A stretch of 64,000 bases of DNA. Source: Tomocerus qinae. Lineage: Eukaryota; Arthropoda; Collembola; Entomobryomorpha; Tomoceridae. The DNA is taken from positions 21,204,001 through 21,268,000 of the forward strand of contig CM034548.1 in the NCBI GenBank assembly GCA_020055645.1, given 5' to 3'. The notes under the pieces were generated by a model. The model was not told the origin of the DNA. It saw only the letters and a program-made list of their open reading frames with translations, and made no database searches. Position numbers and translations under genes: made by a program. Positions 59,901 through 64,000 of the stretch are shown piece by piece (the first letter of the stretch is position 1; the number at the start of each line of letters is the position of its first letter).

Positions 59901-60686
59901 CTCCGTTCGCTAATTCATAAACATAAGTATTTCTAAATTGCTGACAAGTAAATTATTTTTATCTGGAGTGTGAATCTGTCTCAAAATCTTCTTCCTAGTA
60001 ATTGCAGTTTTGATCTATTATTAGCCACATTTTCTTCATCCTAAATATTTCCTCTGGTTTTAGGTGACAGTTATAACATACCTAACATAAGTGTTCTAAG
60101 TACGTGCAATTACCACTACCTATTACATATTTAGTATGACAGGTATTGATGTGACACACTATTATAGTTAAAGTCTAACTACAACTACATACAACGAAAA
60201 ATGTACCTACTCCACATTTACGTCTAGCTGAACCATGACTCATGTTCTATATAACTAGGTATATAATGTACATCTATTACCAAAGAGGTACATGAGTACA
60301 CGACCAAAGAATTTGTAGCAATATGTACACTTCTGTCAACTAACGGGCCAAGCATTATTACTATTACCCTCCGCACCAATAAAGCACACTCCATTTCCAC
60401 ACTACTGAAAGAAATAAGAGTTTAGCTTACAAACTCACTTTCTGCATGCGTTTCACATTTTAAATTTTCAGACACAGATGGAACGGAACGTTCTCACAAA
60501 CATCCAACCACTAAACATTCAAGGCGTCATATTAATCAGCAGAATTACATTCAAAAATAAAAGAGATAGAAAGAATGCACCGTATTTAAATAAGCCAATT
60601 GAATACCACAAACTACAGAGATAATTCACCACTAACAATTATTCTCCTATGATATTCTCAACCACATGCTGACTACATTAAAATAT
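56997..60686. other. 5' flank of mindin B and intergenic DNA
   Basis: The first few hundred bases hold the minus-strand promoter and 5' UTR of mindin B. Open frames at 57177-57506 and 57610-57912 have no domain and no splice framework, and antisense frames overlap them. From about 57,900 on the sequence is AT-rich, with frequent tacctac words and no coding features. Confidence 0.45.
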
Positions 60687-61136
60687 CCCAAATGTTTCAA
60701 TCTAAATTTCATACAATTTTTAGTGTATCATAAATAAAAGGGACTAATACTACGGTAAATTTGCATGATTTTGATTGTAATTTTTCTGCAATTTAATAGA
60801 AATGATTTAATTTAATGAATCGTAAAGCCAATAATCTCTGTTAATTTTTAATAAAATGTCAAATAGTTTTATAATAAATTTATACAGCTAAACGTTTTCT
60901 GTTCCTAAAACCCAAATGGTGCAATTTAAATTTCATACAATTTTTGGAGTATCATTAATAAAAGGGACCAGTAAATATTTGAACAATTTCCAATTTATCT
61001 GCAATTTAATAGAAATGATTTGATTTAATAAGTCGCAAAACCAATAATCTGAGATTTTCTCTGTTAATTTGTAATAAAATGTCAAATAGTTTTATAATAA
61101 ATTCATGCAGATCAACTTTGTTAGTTTCTAAAAAAT
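60687..61136. repeat. tandem duplication, unit about 225 bp
   Basis: Copy 1 at 60687-60910 and copy 2 at 60911-61136. Both start cccaaatg and share aatttcatacaattttt, aataaaagggac, ctgcaatttaatagaaatga, then taataaaatgtcaaatagtt. The copies are about 80 percent alike with small indels, so the duplication is not recent. Confidence 0.85.
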
Positions 61137-64000
61137 ATGACAAGGTTAGAGTCGGTATACATTTTCCATGATCCTCCCATTTGTCTACATAATATTGGTT
61201 TTCGGAAATGTGTGAAGTGTAATGTGGGTCTGTAAAAAATAAGAATTTGAGAATAGCTGTAGAGCTATTAGTGGCAGTGGGGAAGATAAGTAGGCAGAGA
61301 AAAGAAGGATCGGTGATGATACGTACTACAATCTGTATATAGCTATGGGTAGAGATGTTTTAGTGTAGCTAATGCTATGTATTATTTGTGAGTGCGACAT
61401 ATGTAAATCATATTATGGGGCTCACTCACTCAAGTGTCTTGTGTAGCAGATCCTGTAAGGTATTCAGTGGTAATGGTTAAGCTAACTAATGGGAGCATTA
61501 CATGACAAGACTGCAGATAAGTACGGAAACGGTGGCTAGTCGTCTATGGGAGAGACTGCTGGAGACAAGTACAAGTGAAGATGAGTGGTGTGCTGTTATT
61601 ATTTCGTGGGAGCAAAGCAGTGTCACTCTTCCTTTTCCTTGGCCCAGAGATGTCAATTGAAAACTCTTTCTTCCCATGCCCAAAAGAAAAGATTATGATT
61701 GGATGGAAGAATTTTCCGCTCGCTCCACTTTCCCTCTTCATGGCAGATAATAAAATAAATGTAATAAATGACTTCTAAACTCTGTCAAAAGACAGCTATT
61801 GGTCATCACTTTTTGTTTCGTATGTTTTTCAATGTTTGTGGACTAAAAATACCAAGTGCTCCTCAATTTTATTATCTATTTCACCTACTGTTTACTCCTT
61901 CGGATGTACTAAGTCTAAGACAGATACCTACGTCAGACAATTTTTGTTTACTCTGGAAAATGCAAGCTAAACGGTGGATTTTATTAGTTTGTGTAGGTAT
62001 GCATAATAAATAGAGTGTATACCTACCTACTTATGTTTCTATCATCTGCTTAATATGATGTGATTAGTAGCAACAATACTGACAGAATTGTTGGCACTCT
62101 CCGCTCAAGAAAATTACCATTAGGTATAATGTGTAGATAGCACTACTCCATGTATCATATCGTAAAAATACCTGTCTACCTACATGTGAATATAAAAATA
62201 CATACTTTACCTATTTAATAGATCTTGTTAGTAGGTTTATTGAATGTTTCTAGCCTCCTAAATTCCTCAGGCAGAATTACATGCATAAATAACCTACATT
62301 CATAAAACACTTCCCTCCAATGGTAATCCTTAGAGTTATAGATATCTACTACTTACAAAATCTCATTTTTATTGCTGTAGGTACATGCCCGACTCTTTTC
62401 AACTAAGGACTTAAATAATTCTTCTCTGCACTAAGGCTAGATGAATAGTCGTTTCAATTTCTCTGTGCTCTCTTTATTTCACTTACTCATTCCCAAATTC
62501 AAAGACAGCTTCTATGACGCAGAAAAACATTTTCATTCCGTGTGTCATAATATGAAATAAATATTAGTTTTCCTTGTACCTATTTATTTACTTATGCATC
62601 GTGTAGGTTGCAGACAGTAGTCAGTAGGTATAGGTGATGTCATTCCGTGTGTAGGTATGCAGTTGAAATGAATTCAGAGATAAAAGATTGCCTCTATCAT
62701 ATTTATTCTTTTGATATCAGATTTCTACTTGGAATTATCCAATAGTATAGGAATGTAAAGTAACATTATGAATGTGTCCTAATGTATTTCCTACACGACA
62801 AGGAAATCAATAAAAATGCAACAAAAAATCTAAAATTGACGTTATATACATCAAGCTATTGAAAATATAAATGGTTGGAGTTTTTTTTACCCAGATTGTC
62901 AAAGATAAATTGCATGAATATTTTATTGTTTGTAATAAAAATAGATAAATGTAGGTAAAGTTTGTTTTCACTAATCGTGCGATGAAAAACCTTGTTAATT
63001 AACAACCCACATAGTTAAATGTGGGCACTTGATTATGTAAACACAACATAGACGTATCTGTCATATATAGGGCTGGGCACTGGGCAGTTCTTGCACGTTT
63101 TCTGATTTTTTGGTGTAGCCAGCGAGAAAACAAGACAGAATGACAGTAGAGGAAAAATAAGTACTAGGACAAAGATTGAAGAGACTCCTTTTGTGTACGA
63201 TGCACCTGCCAACGAGTTTGTGTGAATGAAGAATGAATGTCTTATTGTTGGTTCCTCTGCACTGTCAGATGAGATAATATCATAGGCCAGTACTTATTAT
63301 GTGTTTTATGGACATTTATATTAGTGTAATAAATAATTGGTTAAATTATCTTTGTTCTCTCTGTAATTTTATGTGTACGTGCGTACTTTTCAGAGTGTCT
63401 ATATAATTTCTGAATTACAATGAGTGTGTATTCAGTGAGAGTTTAGAGACTGACTAATTGTTGGCAAAATATGGTCAAGGAAGCACTATTGTATTGCTAG
63501 ATAATATATTGTTTATTATTCAAACCGTGAAGCGAGAGGGATGACATTGACAATGGTTGGCGTTGAATGTGAAGGCGATTAGAACATTCTGCATATAAAT
63601 ATTACCAACTGCAAATAAAAGTATAATACGTACAATGTATCATTTAGGGGCAGTAAATCACTATTTTATAATATTATTACAATTATACTCTCTGTCTCAT
63701 ATAGAATATATATATTTAAGGTTTAGTAGGAGGAGGGAAGAGCTACTGTCTTGGATGATAATGATATACCATTTAGTTGAGTGTGTAATAACGATCGTGT
63801 TAATTTTCAGTTGTATAATATAATTGTGCATAGTGAGGGATTGTAGATGTAAAGGTGATAATAGTAAGTAATAATGATAATGGTAGTAATAAAAATGCTA
63901 ATAATATGTATAGCGAGTGAAGGGATTGGCAATTGATCGAATATAACGGAGAGGAGATATTGATTAAAAAATGCAGACACGCAAGGGTTTGTGGTCAAGT
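61137..64000. other. AT-rich DNA without supported genes
   Basis: No exon or repeat family was recognised. Small palindromes occur, for example gttgttaattaacaac-like sequence at about 62990-63007 followed by cccacat-agttaa-atgtggg. Short open frames (61575-61778, 61768-62013) lack coding character. Confidence 0.4.

Overview
This is invertebrate animal nuclear DNA, most likely from an insect. It is AT-rich and carries spliceosomal introns, minisatellites and DNA-transposon remnants. The genes are typical animal ones: a KDM3 demethylase, a PHF7/G2E3 PHD-finger protein, a GAS2-like calponin-homology protein, RINT1 and two mindin (spondin-2) paralogues. I could not fix the order of insect. Exon models were built by hand from protein similarity, splice sites and phase, and no database was searched.

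Layout of the left part (1-26,000). Genes here are compact, mostly with introns of 60-150 bp. In order they are: the 3' end of a KDM3 gene (+, 1-1607), a 21-bp minisatellite (3.4-3.75 kb), an 11-exon PHF7/G2E3-like gene (+, 4826-11231), a 42-bp minisatellite (14.16-14.57 kb), a GAS2-like gene with no GAR domain but a hydrophobic C-terminal tail (+, 15219-16558), and RINT1 in nine coding exons (-, 20918-17851). Next comes a roughly 1-kb second copy of the last exon and 3' flank of the PHF7-like gene (+, about 21520-22510). A very small three-exon gene (-, 23037-22530, 80 aa) abuts it and was not recognised.

Layout of the right part (26,000-64,000). Two paralogous mindin genes lie tail to tail: mindin A (+, 27322-49958) and mindin B (-, 56996-52463). 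They share six coding exons with the same order and phases, and three exons of identical length. Each product has a signal peptide, a spondin domain, a Lys/Arg-rich linker and one thrombospondin type-1 repeat. Intron 1 of mindin A (15.3 kb) holds a 917-bp Mutator-like terminal-inverted-repeat element with a perfect 9-bp target-site duplication. It also holds two exon-like coding fragments of unknown identity. The remainder, including everything right of 57 kb, is AT-rich DNA with simple repeats and no convincing gene.

The genes do not form a pathway. KDM3 and the PHF7-like protein are both chromatin factors, RINT1 is a vesicle-tethering factor, GAS2-like is cytoskeletal and the mindins are extracellular. 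The items most worth a second look are the mindin pair, the GAS2-like protein, the partial duplication of the PHF7-like gene, the unannotated 80-aa gene and the nested coding fragments.
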